From NCBI GenBank assembly GCA_027403435.1, contig DAHZDR010000369.1, positions 1-5,794 of the forward strand: a DNA stretch of 5,794 bases, in the 5' to 3' direction. The translations under genes and the position numbers were made by a program. The notes below the pieces were generated by a model. That model had not been told where the DNA came from. It did not search any database and saw nothing but the letters and a program-made list of their open reading frames with translations. Positions 1 to 5,785 of this stretch are shown here, one piece after another (the stretch's first letter is position 1; each line of letters starts with the position of its first letter). Source of the DNA: Deltaproteobacteria bacterium (GTDB lineage Bacteria; Desulfobacterota; Binatia; Binatales; Binataceae).

Positions 1-561
1 TTTCCATGCGCTGCGCCAGAAGACCGCGGAAAAGACGATCACCGCCCGCGCCTTGCGGAGCGCGTCGTTGTCCGCCGCCCGCGCCAGATAGCCACGCCAG
101 TCGCCGCGCCGCAGTCCGCGTAATTTTAAGTCGGCGGGCGAAAAATGATAAAGCCCGGCTTCAACTCCCTCGACTTCTTCGCCGGCCGCCAGATAAATTT
201 CGATCGGATAAAGCGCGCCGGCCGACGCCGCCGCGCGAAAGTGATACTCCTCGCCGCCGACCGCGCGGCTGCGCGTTAGCCCGCCCGTGCAGAACAAAAG
301 CCGGGTGAGCGCTTCCAGATCGATCGGCGCGGCGGCGCTAGCGCCGCTGGTCCGCACCGCGCGCGCGATCGCCGCGGTCGTCGCCAGCGCCGGCAACTCC
401 AGCTCGCGCGGCATCGCGAGCGACCCCGCCGTCGGATAAATCTTGTACGGCGACGGACGGTTGTCCCAGTCCAAACGATGCGGATTGCCGCGCACGCTGG
501 TGTACGAATGTTTCGTCACCGCGTGATAAAGACGCGCCGCTTCGCGCTCGCTATTGGTCAA
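1..561 (-). CDS. SagB/ThcOx-type nitroreductase-family dehydrogenase (N-terminal 187 residues, 3' end outside window)
   Basis: Seen: an open minus-strand frame from a TTG at 561-559 to the left edge. The N-terminus has a YHAVTKHSY segment (residues 12-20) and then RLDWDNRPSPYKIYP (29-43), a signature of this family's leader region. SAGALYPIEIY at residues 113-123 is the conserved flavin-site segment of SagB-type proteins. VFWRSAWK (180-187) is the start of their FWR-x-AWKY block, cut off by the window. Known: SagB/ThcOx proteins are FMN-dependent; the best studied oxidise azolines to thiazoles or oxazoles in modified peptides, but many stand alone with unknown substrates. The TTG start is chosen because a GGAG lies 8 nt upstream and no better start is visible. 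It is divergent from the cyclase gene across 219 bp. No peptide precursor or YcaO gene is in view, so a role in azole synthesis cannot be inferred. Family assignment is firm; substrate is unknown. Confidence 0.88.
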   Translation of the reverse strand, partial: MTNSEREAARLYHAVTKHSYTSVRGNPHRLDWDNRPSPYKIYPTAGSLAMPRELELPALATTAAIARAVRTSGASAAAPIDLEALTRLLFCTGGLTRSRAVGGEEYHFRAAASAGALYPIEIYLAAGEEVEGVEAGLYHFSPADLKLRGLRRGDWRGYLARAADNDALRKARAVIVFSAVFWRSAWK

Positions 562-566
562 GTCAG

Positions 567-577
567 TCTCTCCGTCC
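567..577 (-). promoter_or_regulatory. Ribosome binding site deciding the TTG start of the SagB-type gene
   Basis: On the minus strand GGACGGAGAGA (577 to 567) contains GGAG ending 8 nt before the TTG at 561. This spacing is close to ideal and is the main reason for accepting a TTG start. No ATG or GTG in this frame is better placed. Confidence 0.6.
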
Positions 578-627
578 GAGCGGAGGATCGGCGCTCGCGG
601 CCGAATCCGCCGCCACGATCGTCCGGG

Positions 628-658
628 TTGACCGCGATCGCCCACCCCATGCTATACG
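628..658 (+). promoter_or_regulatory. Candidate sigma70-type promoter for the cyclase-family gene
   Basis: TTGACC at 628-633 matches the -35 consensus at 5 of 6 bases. TATACG at 653-658 is a reasonable -10 and is preceded by TG-N (650-652), the extended -10 motif. The 19-nt spacer is longer than the usual 17, which the extended -10 could offset. A start near 665 would give a leader of about 115 nt containing the palindrome cluster at 678-715. This is inferred from motif match only. Confidence 0.35.
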
Positions 659-669
659 CCGAAGCATAC

Positions 670-729
670 ACGGACGCCGGGCGCCCGCGGAAATCCGCGG
701 CGCGTCGCGCGACGCCGCGAACGGACGCC
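670..729. repeat. Cluster of three palindromes flanked by 9-bp direct repeats in the divergent intergenic region
   Basis: ACGGACGCC occurs at 670-678 and again at 721-729. Between the copies lie CGGGCGCCCG (678-687, perfect), CCGCGGAAATCCGCGG (685-700, 7-bp arms around a central AA) and GCGTCGCGCGACGC (702-715, perfect). The cluster sits between the divergent SagB-type and cyclase-family genes, downstream of the candidate rightward promoter. It could be operator sites or structure in the mRNA leader. Short palindromes also arise by chance in GC-rich DNA, so function is unproven. Confidence 0.45.
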
Positions 730-765
730 TCCGGCCGCGGTTCAACTATCTGTCGAAGCGCCACC

Positions 766-773
766 AGGGAGGG
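766..773 (+). promoter_or_regulatory. Ribosome binding site fixing the cyclase-family start
   Basis: AGGGAGGG lies 7 nt before the ATG at 781. The reading frame is open further upstream, but those codons have no family resemblance and overlap the divergent gene. This strong site marks 781 as the true start. Confidence 0.7.
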
Positions 774-780
774 TGCATTC

Positions 781-1698
781 ATGCCAGCGCGGTTGAACGC
801 CCAGGAAGTGCGGGCACTCTACGAAAAAATCAGCAATTGGGGCCGCTGGGGCAAGGCGGACGAGCGCGGCGCGCTCAACTTCATCACGGCGGAAAAACGC
901 GCCCGCGCCGCCACGCTCGCCAAGACCGGCGAAATCGTGTCGCTGGCGCAGCCGCTCTCGACCAGGACCACCCCGGACAATCCGCAGCCGGTGCAACACC
1001 TGATGCTGCACGCGGGACCGCCCGGAGTCGCCGCGCTCGACTATTTCGCGATCGCGCCGCATGGGATGGCCTTCACGCATCTGGACGCCCTCTGCCATGT
1101 CTTTTGGCAGGGCAAGATGTACAACGGCTTCAGCGATCGCGAGGTCGGCCGCTTCGGCGCCCGCAAATGCGCGATCGACGTCACGCGCGACGGGATCATC
1201 AGCCGCGGCGTGATGCTGGATATCGCGAAGGCGCGCCAAGCCGAATGGATCGAGCCGGGCGAACTGATCTTTCCCGAAGATCTTGAAGCCGCCGAAAAGC
1301 TCGGCGCCGGCCTGCGGGTCGAAGAGGGCGACGTCCTGCTAATTCGCACCGGACGCCATCGCCGCAAAGCCGCCAAAGGCCCGTGGGATCCCCGCCGCGA
1401 GGGTCTGCCCGGCCTCGACGCCTCATGCCTCGGATGGCTCCATGAACGGAAAATCGCGGTCCTCGGATGCGACGCTGTGAGCGACGCCGTGCCCAGTCCC
1501 TACGGCAACGAACTGGGCCTGCCGATCCATGTCGGCACGCTGGTCATGATGGGCGTGCATCTGATCGACAACGCCGATTTCGAGGCGCTTGCGGCGGCCT
1601 GCGAAAAACATCATCGCTACGAGTTCCTGTTCACCATGGCGCCGCTCATCCTGGAACGGGCGACCGCCTCGCCGGTGAATCCGCTCGCGCTGTTTTGA
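781..1698 (+). CDS. Cyclase-family metal-dependent hydrolase (KynB-like fold)
   Basis: A 305-residue cytoplasmic protein with no signal peptide or membrane segment. Seen: APHGMAFTHLDALCH at residues 92-106, the metal-binding THxDxxxH core (H100, D102, H106); GKMYNG (111-116), typical of the longer ~300-residue branch; GLDASCLGWLHERKIAVLGCDAVSD (211-235); LPIH then GVHLIDNADFEAL (H250, D263); and a C-terminal APLILERATASPVNPLALF resembling the family's TGSPVNP tail. Known: the family includes KynB, which hydrolyses N-formylkynurenine, and isatin hydrolase; most long-branch members lack an assigned substrate. The canonical first ligand of HxGTHxD is not at its usual place: M96 is there and the nearest His is H94. 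The usual second-half Glu is Asp263. The KynB reaction should therefore not be assumed. It is divergent from the SagB-type gene and converges on the redoxin/DsbD remnant 71 bp downstream. Family assignment is strong; substrate is unknown. Confidence 0.9.
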   Translation: MPARLNAQEVRALYEKISNWGRWGKADERGALNFITAEKRARAATLAKTGEIVSLAQPLSTRTTPDNPQPVQHLMLHAGPPGVAALDYFAIAPHGMAFTHLDALCHVFWQGKMYNGFSDREVGRFGARKCAIDVTRDGIISRGVMLDIAKARQAEWIEPGELIFPEDLEAAEKLGAGLRVEEGDVLLIRTGRHRRKAAKGPWDPRREGLPGLDASCLGWLHERKIAVLGCDAVSDAVPSPYGNELGLPIHVGTLVMMGVHLIDNADFEALAAACEKHHRYEFLFTMAPLILERATASPVNPLALF

Positions 1699-1769
1699 AC
1701 GGGCACGCCGCCGCGCCGTGAGCCTCCCGCCGCCCGCCCACTTCAGCGTGAGCCGGTTGGCGCCTGCAA

Positions 1770-2480
1770 TCAGGTTTTTGGGGCGGCCGGGACCATCGGT
1801 TCGATCTTGATCGGCAGCTCGAAACGCACCGCTTGCGGCATCTTGCAGATCGAATCGTTGCATTCCTGGAAATTCAAAACGCCGCCGATTTGGTAGTCGC
1901 CCGGCTTGAGCTTTTGTTTGATCTTGATCGTCCCGGTGGCGCGCAGCTTCCCTTCGTAAACCGGATAGGTCTCGTTGAGCGCGGCGAAGCGCAGCGGCGT
2001 CGGCTTCGGCATCGCGATTGTTTGCGCCGCGATCAGATCGCCGTCGAACACGATCGCGGTCGGCGTCAGCCCCTCGCCGTCGGGCAGCGGCTCGCCGTAA
2101 ATATGCCATCCGGGCGCAATTGCGAGGTCGATCGCGACCGCGATTTGCTGGCCGCTGTGCACGGTCGGCGACGACAGCGCGATTTGCGCGCGCACGTCGC
2201 CCGCGCCAACTTCGGCCGACGGTCCGGCGGGCGCGCCGCCGCGATCGGCGACCAATACCGCCGAGGCGGCCGGCCGCTCCCGGTAGTCGGCGAGGCAAAA
2301 TTTGGCGCGCACGACGCCGTCGGCCGCGAGCAGATACTGGCCAGGCAACGGGATGCCGTAAAAGCGCACGTCTTTCGGCACGTTCGGATTGAGCATCTCG
2401 AACTTCTCGATCACGGCGCTATTGCGGTCCGAGAGCATCGGATGGCGAAGGTTATAGGCGGCGGCGAAATGATGTATCAC
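1770..2480 (-). CDS. Truncated redoxin plus DsbD-alpha-like domain protein (probable degraded gene)
   Basis: Read from the GTG at 2480, this encodes 236 residues in two parts. Residues 1-75 match the C-terminal half of a thioredoxin-fold redoxin (AAYNLRHPMLSD, YGIPLPGQYLLAADGVVRAKF, DYRERPAASAVL). Residues ~96-226 resemble the periplasmic DsbD N-terminal (alpha) domain (PF11412-type), with PGWHIYGEP at 123-131 and the paired cysteines C207 and C212 in FQECNDSICKMPQ. Known: in DsbD-alpha this Cys pair passes reducing power to periplasmic partners. Missing: the redoxin N-terminal strands, the active-site cysteines and any signal peptide. The frame stays open and redoxin-like to about 2520 (EKGVNAAEISY), then loses similarity and hits a stop at 2594-2592. 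No start with a ribosome binding site is seen; the GTG has none. The amidase gene lies where the missing half should be. The C-terminal reading frame is intact, so the truncation may be recent, or a fragment may still be made. Confidence 0.6.
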   Translation of the reverse strand: MIHHFAAAYNLRHPMLSDRNSAVIEKFEMLNPNVPKDVRFYGIPLPGQYLLAADGVVRAKFCLADYRERPAASAVLVADRGGAPAGPSAEVGAGDVRAQIALSSPTVHSGQQIAVAIDLAIAPGWHIYGEPLPDGEGLTPTAIVFDGDLIAAQTIAMPKPTPLRFAALNETYPVYEGKLRATGTIKIKQKLKPGDYQIGGVLNFQECNDSICKMPQAVRFELPIKIEPMVPAAPKT

Positions 2481-2626
2481 GGCTTCGGCAGCATAGCTGA
2501 TTTCCGCGGCATTGACGCCCTTTTCCGCAAACGCATCGGCCGGTTGCGGCCGGAGCGGCGCTTCGCTTGAAAATCCTCGCCGCTGGAGTAATCAACAGTG
2601 ACGCGCGGGCCGCGGGCGCCGCGCCC

Positions 2627-2631
2627 GGAGG
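2627..2631 (+). promoter_or_regulatory. Ribosome binding site favouring the amidase ATG at 2640
   Basis: GGAGG at 2627-2631 is 8 nt before the ATG at 2640. A competing GGAG at 2585-2588 lies 9 nt before an in-frame GTG at 2598, which would add 14 residues rich in Arg and Pro. The ATG gives the N-terminus expected for the family (MAELHWMAAYELADLIRRREL), so it is preferred. Confidence 0.6.
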
Positions 2632-2639
2632 TTCGCGCA

Positions 2640-4049
2640 ATGGCGGAACTGCATTGGATGGCGGCGTATGAACTGGCGGATCTGATTCGGCGGCGGGAAC
2701 TCAAGCCCAGCGAACTGATGACGGCCACGCTCGCACGCATCGAGGCGCTCAATCCCAAGCTCAACGCTTTTTGCGCGCTCCGCGCGGACGCGGCGCTGGC
2801 CGAAGCGCGCGCGCTCGACGAGCGCGTCGCGCGCGGCGCGGATCCGGGTCCGCTGGCCGGCCTGCCGCTCGGCGTCAAGGATTTGGCTGACGTCGCCGGG
2901 ATGGCGACGACCTACGGCTCCACGCCGTTCAAAGACCATATCGCGGCGCGCGATTCGATCGAAGTCGCGCGGCTCAAGGCGGCCGGCGCGATTGTCGTCG
3001 GCAAGACCAACACTCCCGAATTCGGCCACATGGCGTTCACGCGCAATCTCCTCCACGGCGTGACGCGCAATCCCTGGAACCTCGAACGCACGCCGGGCGG
3101 CTCGTCGGGCGGCAGTTCGGCGGCGATCGCGGCTGGAATGACGCCGCTTGCGACCGGCTCGGACTGGGGCGGTTCGATTCGGATTCCGGCGTGCTACGTC
3201 GGCGCCTTCGGCCTCAAGACCACGCAGGGCCGGATTCCGCTGGACGCCAGGCTCGGGATGCAGCAATGGGTCGATTTCGCCGTGGTCGGCCCGATCACGC
3301 GGACGGTGCGCGACGCCGCGCTCTATCTCGACGCGACCGCCGGCTACGACCCGGCGGATCCGTCCTCGCTGCCCCATCCGGGCATTTCCTACGCGGCGAC
3401 GCTGGAGCGGATGCCGAAGCGGCTGCGCGTCGGGTTCCATCCCGATTTCGGCCGTCCGATCGAACCGGAAGTGCGCGCCGCCGCCGCCCGGGCCGCCGCC
3501 GTCTTCCGCGAGCTCGGCCATGAGCTGACCGTGCTCGACGAACCGGTAATCGAAACCTGCCACGCCTGGCGCGCGATCGGATCGTTCCAGTCGCTCGCCG
3601 ATTTGGAGGCGCATTTCGCCGGACGGGAAGATCAATTCGGCCGCGCGTTTATCGCCAGCGTCAAGGCCGCGGCGAAAATCACGGCGCGCGATTACGGCGC
3701 GGCCTTTCGCGTCAGAGCGCAATTCAACGAATGGATGCGGGACATTTTCGCGCGCTTCGATCTGCTGCTCACGCCCACCGTGCCGACCGAGGCCTTCGCC
3801 GCGTCCGGTCCGCCGCCCAAAGTTATCGACGGCCGCGAACTCGAGGACGTGATGCAGGCGCTGACCTTCACCTATCCGTTCAACTTCAGCGGCCATCCGG
3901 CGGCCAGCGTGCGCGCGGGCTTGGGCGCGAACGGATTGCCCGCCGGACTGCAAATCGTCGCCGAACGCCATCGCGACGACCTCGTGATGCAGGCGGCGTA
4001 CTCCTATGAGCGGGCGCGTCCGTGGAATCGCGACTGGCCGCGCCTGTGA
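2640..4049 (+). CDS. Amidase (amidase signature family)
   Basis: A 469-residue cytoplasmic enzyme, full length for the family, expected to hydrolyse a carboxamide to an acid and an amine or ammonia. Seen: PLGVKDLADVAG with catalytic Lys80; VGKTNTPEFG (120-129), the conserved block after it; TPGGSSGGSS (151-160) with the cis-Ser at S155; and GSDWGGSIRIPA (173-184) with nucleophile S179. The spacings K80 to S155 (75) and S155 to S179 (24) equal those of K142, S217 and S241 in fatty acid amide hydrolase, so the Ser-cisSer-Lys triad is complete. The C-terminal half carries the usual LLTPTVPTEAFA and FTYPFNFSGHPAASV blocks (near residues 376-422). Known: signature motifs do not predict the substrate. 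GatA of the tRNA amidotransferase shares the fold, but no gatB or gatC is adjacent, so a stand-alone amidase is more likely. It ends 15 bp from the convergent response-regulator stop. An alternative GTG start at 2598 would give 483 residues. Confidence 0.93.
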   Translation: MAELHWMAAYELADLIRRRELKPSELMTATLARIEALNPKLNAFCALRADAALAEARALDERVARGADPGPLAGLPLGVKDLADVAGMATTYGSTPFKDHIAARDSIEVARLKAAGAIVVGKTNTPEFGHMAFTRNLLHGVTRNPWNLERTPGGSSGGSSAAIAAGMTPLATGSDWGGSIRIPACYVGAFGLKTTQGRIPLDARLGMQQWVDFAVVGPITRTVRDAALYLDATAGYDPADPSSLPHPGISYAATLERMPKRLRVGFHPDFGRPIEPEVRAAAARAAAVFRELGHELTVLDEPVIETCHAWRAIGSFQSLADLEAHFAGREDQFGRAFIASVKAAAKITARDYGAAFRVRAQFNEWMRDIFARFDLLLTPTVPTEAFAASGPPPKVIDGRELEDVMQALTFTYPFNFSGHPAASVRAGLGANGLPAGLQIVAERHRDDLVMQAAYSYERARPWNRDWPRL

Positions 4050-4064
4050 CGGCGCGCCGCGCGT

Positions 4065-4523
4065 TCAGTGCGTATTGGTGGTGTGGGCCGAACCGGTCGG
4101 CGGCAGCTTGCCGATGCGGATTAGTTCCTCGCGCAGGCTGGCGCGCGACAACGGCTTGCATAACACGGCCGAGGCGCCCAATTCATAACATTGCGCAATA
4201 TCCTGATCGTACAGTGAACTGGTAATAACGAAAGTGGGAATCTGCGCGCAAGGCTCGGCTGAGCGCGCCGCGCTCAGCACCGAAAATCCGCCGTTGTCGG
4301 GCAGCCGCAAATCCACCAGCAACAGGTCGGGACGATCGTTCTCGGTGAACTGGCTGATCAGCCCGACGGCCTCGTCGGCAGTCTCGGCGACAATCACTTC
4401 ACTGGCCTCGCCGAGCAGTTGGCGAATAACGGTGACCGCGATGAAGGCGTGTTCGGGATTATCTTCGACCAGGAAGACACGCACTCCAAATTCCGGAATG
4501 AACCTGTCATTGCCAGCGTCCAT
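4065..4523 (-). CDS. Single-domain response regulator (REC only)
   Basis: A 152-residue cytoplasmic receiver protein with no output domain. Seen: VFLVEDNPEHAF with the acidic pair E20-D21 for Mg2+; LLLVDLRLPDNGGF with phospho-acceptor D71; FVITSS with the conserved switch Thr/Ser at 101-102; and GASAVLCKPLS with the invariant Lys123. Every key REC residue is present, so phosphorylation should work. The VEDNPEHAF start and the form of the fold resemble the Rcp1-type stand-alone regulators that pair with histidine kinases. The start at 4523 is chosen because GAGGA (4534-4530) is 6 nt upstream; the frame is open to 4601 but those 26 residues are unlike REC N-termini. It lies 81 bp downstream of the histidine kinase on the same strand and is almost certainly its partner. 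With no DNA-binding domain it should act by protein contact or as a relay step. Confidence 0.92.
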   Translation of the reverse strand: MDAGNDRFIPEFGVRVFLVEDNPEHAFIAVTVIRQLLGEASEVIVAETADEAVGLISQFTENDRPDLLLVDLRLPDNGGFSVLSAARSAEPCAQIPTFVITSSLYDQDIAQCYELGASAVLCKPLSRASLREELIRIGKLPPTGSAHTTNTH

Positions 4524-4529
4524 CGAAAG

Positions 4530-4534
4530 TCCTC
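4530..4534 (-). promoter_or_regulatory. Ribosome binding site of the response regulator
   Basis: GAGGA on the minus strand ends 6 nt before the ATG at 4523. It sets this start over the longer frame beginning at 4601. Confidence 0.6.
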
Positions 4535-4543
4535 GCTGCGCCC

Positions 4544-4570
4544 AGTATACACAAACGCCGGGGGAAGCAA
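4544..4570 (-). promoter_or_regulatory. Possible internal promoter for the response regulator
   Basis: In the 81-bp gap between the kinase and regulator genes, minus-strand TATACT (4549-4544) matches the -10 consensus at 5 of 6 bases. TTGCTT (4570-4565) is a weak -35 with a short 15-nt spacer. Transcription would begin about 14 nt before the regulator ATG, leaving just enough room for the GAGGA site. It would let the regulator be made apart from the kinase. Motif evidence only. Confidence 0.3.
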
Positions 4571-4604
4571 ATGCAACTTCGCGCGAGCGCGGCGCCCGCA
4601 AGCC

Positions 4605-5327
4605 TCACGACGCCGGCGCCGGAATCGTCACCAGGAATTGCGCGCCGGCGCCTTCTTTACTCTCGACGCTGATGGTTCCGCCGTGGGCCTCGACGATGCG
4701 CCGGCAAATCGCCAGGCCGAGTCCCGTGCTCGGTTCATCGGCCGTGCCGCGCCGGCCGGCGCCGGCGAGCGGCTGAAACAATCCTTCGATCTGATCGGCG
4801 GGTATGCCGACGCCGTGATCGGCGACCGCGAACGACGCCGCGTCGCGGCCGAACGCGAGCGTGACCTGGACCGCGGAGCCGGGATGGGAAAATTTTATCG
4901 CGTTGCCGATCAGATTGTTGAGCGTCTGCTCGATCCGTCCGGGATCCACCGCAACCGGCCGCTCGTCGCCCTCGATCGCGCATGACAGGCTGATATTCTT
5001 GCGCCGCGCCAGCACGCCATTGCTCATCACGTTGCGGCGCAGCAACTCGGCCAGATCGGTCGGACGGCGTTCCAGAGCGAGGCTGCCGGCTTCGATGCGC
5101 GCAAAATCGAGAAGCTCATCGATCGAACGCAGCATGCTTTTCGCCGAGTGCTCGATCTGGGCAAGGAACTCCCGCTGTTCGGCGTTGATCGAAGCGGCCA
5201 GCTCCATGTTCAACAATTCCGCGAATCCCAGAATCACGCCCAGTGGATTGCGCAGGTCGTGAACGATCCCCGCAAGCAGGCGGCCGCGCTCGCGAATCGC
5301 CGCTTCCAGCTCCGCTCCGTTACTCAT
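4605..5327 (-). CDS. Sensorless cytoplasmic histidine kinase (HisKA-HATPase)
   Basis: A 240-residue kinase made only of the transmitter: a ~19-residue N-terminus, a HisKA dimerisation domain with H-box GIVHDLRNPLGVILGFAELL (20-39, phosphorylated H23), and a HATPase_c domain with N-box NNLIGNAIKF (core N142), G1 VADHGVGIP (168-176), F-box LFQPL (183-187) and G2 STGLGLAICRRIVEAHGG (200-217). All boxes are intact. H23-D24-x-x-N27 fits the (E/D)xx(T/N) motif tied to phosphatase activity in HisKA proteins, so it may both add and remove phosphate. There is no membrane segment, PAS, GAF or HAMP domain, so the signal must come from a partner or an unseen input. The ATG at 5327 is the first usual start (ATG/GTG/TTG) after the upstream in-frame stop at 5423-5421; its ribosome site is weak (GGA, 9 nt away). 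The response regulator follows on the same strand. Confidence 0.92.
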   Translation of the reverse strand: MSNGAELEAAIRERGRLLAGIVHDLRNPLGVILGFAELLNMELAASINAEQREFLAQIEHSAKSMLRSIDELLDFARIEAGSLALERRPTDLAELLRRNVMSNGVLARRKNISLSCAIEGDERPVAVDPGRIEQTLNNLIGNAIKFSHPGSAVQVTLAFGRDAASFAVADHGVGIPADQIEGLFQPLAGAGRRGTADEPSTGLGLAICRRIVEAHGGTISVESKEGAGAQFLVTIPAPAS

Positions 5328-5559
5328 GAATGCGCGTCCGATAGCGGCGGATTCGTCATGCGCCCGGCCCGATCGCCACGGTTTGCGCGCGCTCCACGAA
5401 ACGCCAGATAACGATAGTCGTCATGCATGTTGATGCGACTCAATGCAAAGGCTGGCGATAAGTCACAAAACCTTTAATTGCCCGCCATTTACCGTCGATT
5501 ATCTCCCAAACCAAGCTATTTTTTCTATATCGCAACTATGTATTGCGATCAACGGATTT

Positions 5560-5583
5560 CGGCGCCGCGGCCGCGCGGCGCCG
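5560..5583. repeat. Perfect 10-bp GC-rich inverted repeat (stem-loop)
   Basis: CGGCGCCGCG at 5560-5569 and its exact reverse complement at 5574-5583 enclose a 4-base GCCG loop. The fold should be very stable in RNA or single-stranded DNA. Neither strand has a T-run directly after it, so it is not a classical intrinsic terminator. It marks the boundary between the kinase upstream region and the AT-rich island. Confidence 0.6.
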
Positions 5584-5639
5584 CTCCGCAAGATGGCGGC
5601 TCAGCCGCGGTTTTCGGATTCGGCCCGCTTGACCGTCCG

Positions 5640-5785
5640 GCACTACGCAATAATCGACAATTCTTGCGGGAATATGTATCGATATTGTCATCTCAAGTCC
5701 GTAAATACATATTTTTGAATATTGTAATCTGTTTAATATGATTAAATACTAAATTTTTATTATATGAGAACTTTTCAGATTCTTT
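5640..5785. other. AT-rich island with inverted and direct repeats
   Basis: Bases 5701-5780 contain only 13 G or C (16%), against about two thirds elsewhere in the window; GC-rich sequence resumes at the right edge. Inside are AATATGTAT (5671-5679) and its exact reverse complement ATACATATT (5705-5713), 25 nt apart, and a 12-bp near-exact direct repeat, ATATTGTCATCT (5682-5693) and ATATTGTAATCT (5719-5730). This could be an upstream regulatory region for a gene to the right, a recently acquired segment or a protein-binding region. No att site or IS end was recognised. Confidence 0.5.
5715..5742 (+). promoter_or_regulatory. Candidate sigma70-type promoter pointing right, out of the window
   Basis: TTGAAT (5715-5720) and TATGAT (5737-5742, 5 of 6 matches to the -10) are separated by 16 nt, so transcription would begin near 5749. 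An ATG follows at 5764 and stays open to the edge (MRTFQILYRR), but it has no ribosome binding site. AT-rich DNA yields such matches by chance, so support is modest. Confidence 0.3.

Noticed and set aside
478..780. Upstream in-frame extension of the cyclase-family gene
   Set aside because: The extension overlaps the divergent SagB-type gene, has no family similarity, and a strong AGGGAGGG site fixes the start at 781.
742..1239. 165-codon minus-strand frame opposite the cyclase gene
   Set aside because: Shadow frame of a well-supported gene; no motifs and no ribosome site.
1762..1779. Possible rho-independent terminator (CCTG-CAAT-CAGG then five T) after the cyclase gene
   Set aside because: The stem is only 4 bp plus one G-T wobble, too weak to call with confidence, and it overlaps the stop of the convergent frame.
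1833..2570. 245-codon plus-strand frame opposite the redoxin/DsbD remnant
   Set aside because: The minus frame gives recognisable redoxin and DsbD-alpha sequence with paired cysteines; the plus frame gives Arg-rich sequence with no family likeness.
2592..3971. 459-codon open frame on the minus strand opposite the amidase
   Set aside because: It lies antisense to a gene with complete family motifs, is dominated by Arg, Gly and Ala typical of GC-rich shadow frames, and resembles no family.
5443..5741. Two 87-91-codon plus-strand frames near the right end
   Set aside because: No ribosome site, no family likeness, and they run across both the GC-rich hairpin and the AT-rich island, which argues against coding.
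5640..5785. Replication origin suggested by the AT-rich stretch
   Set aside because: No DnaA boxes (TTATNCACA-like) were found and none of the neighbouring genes is typical of an origin.
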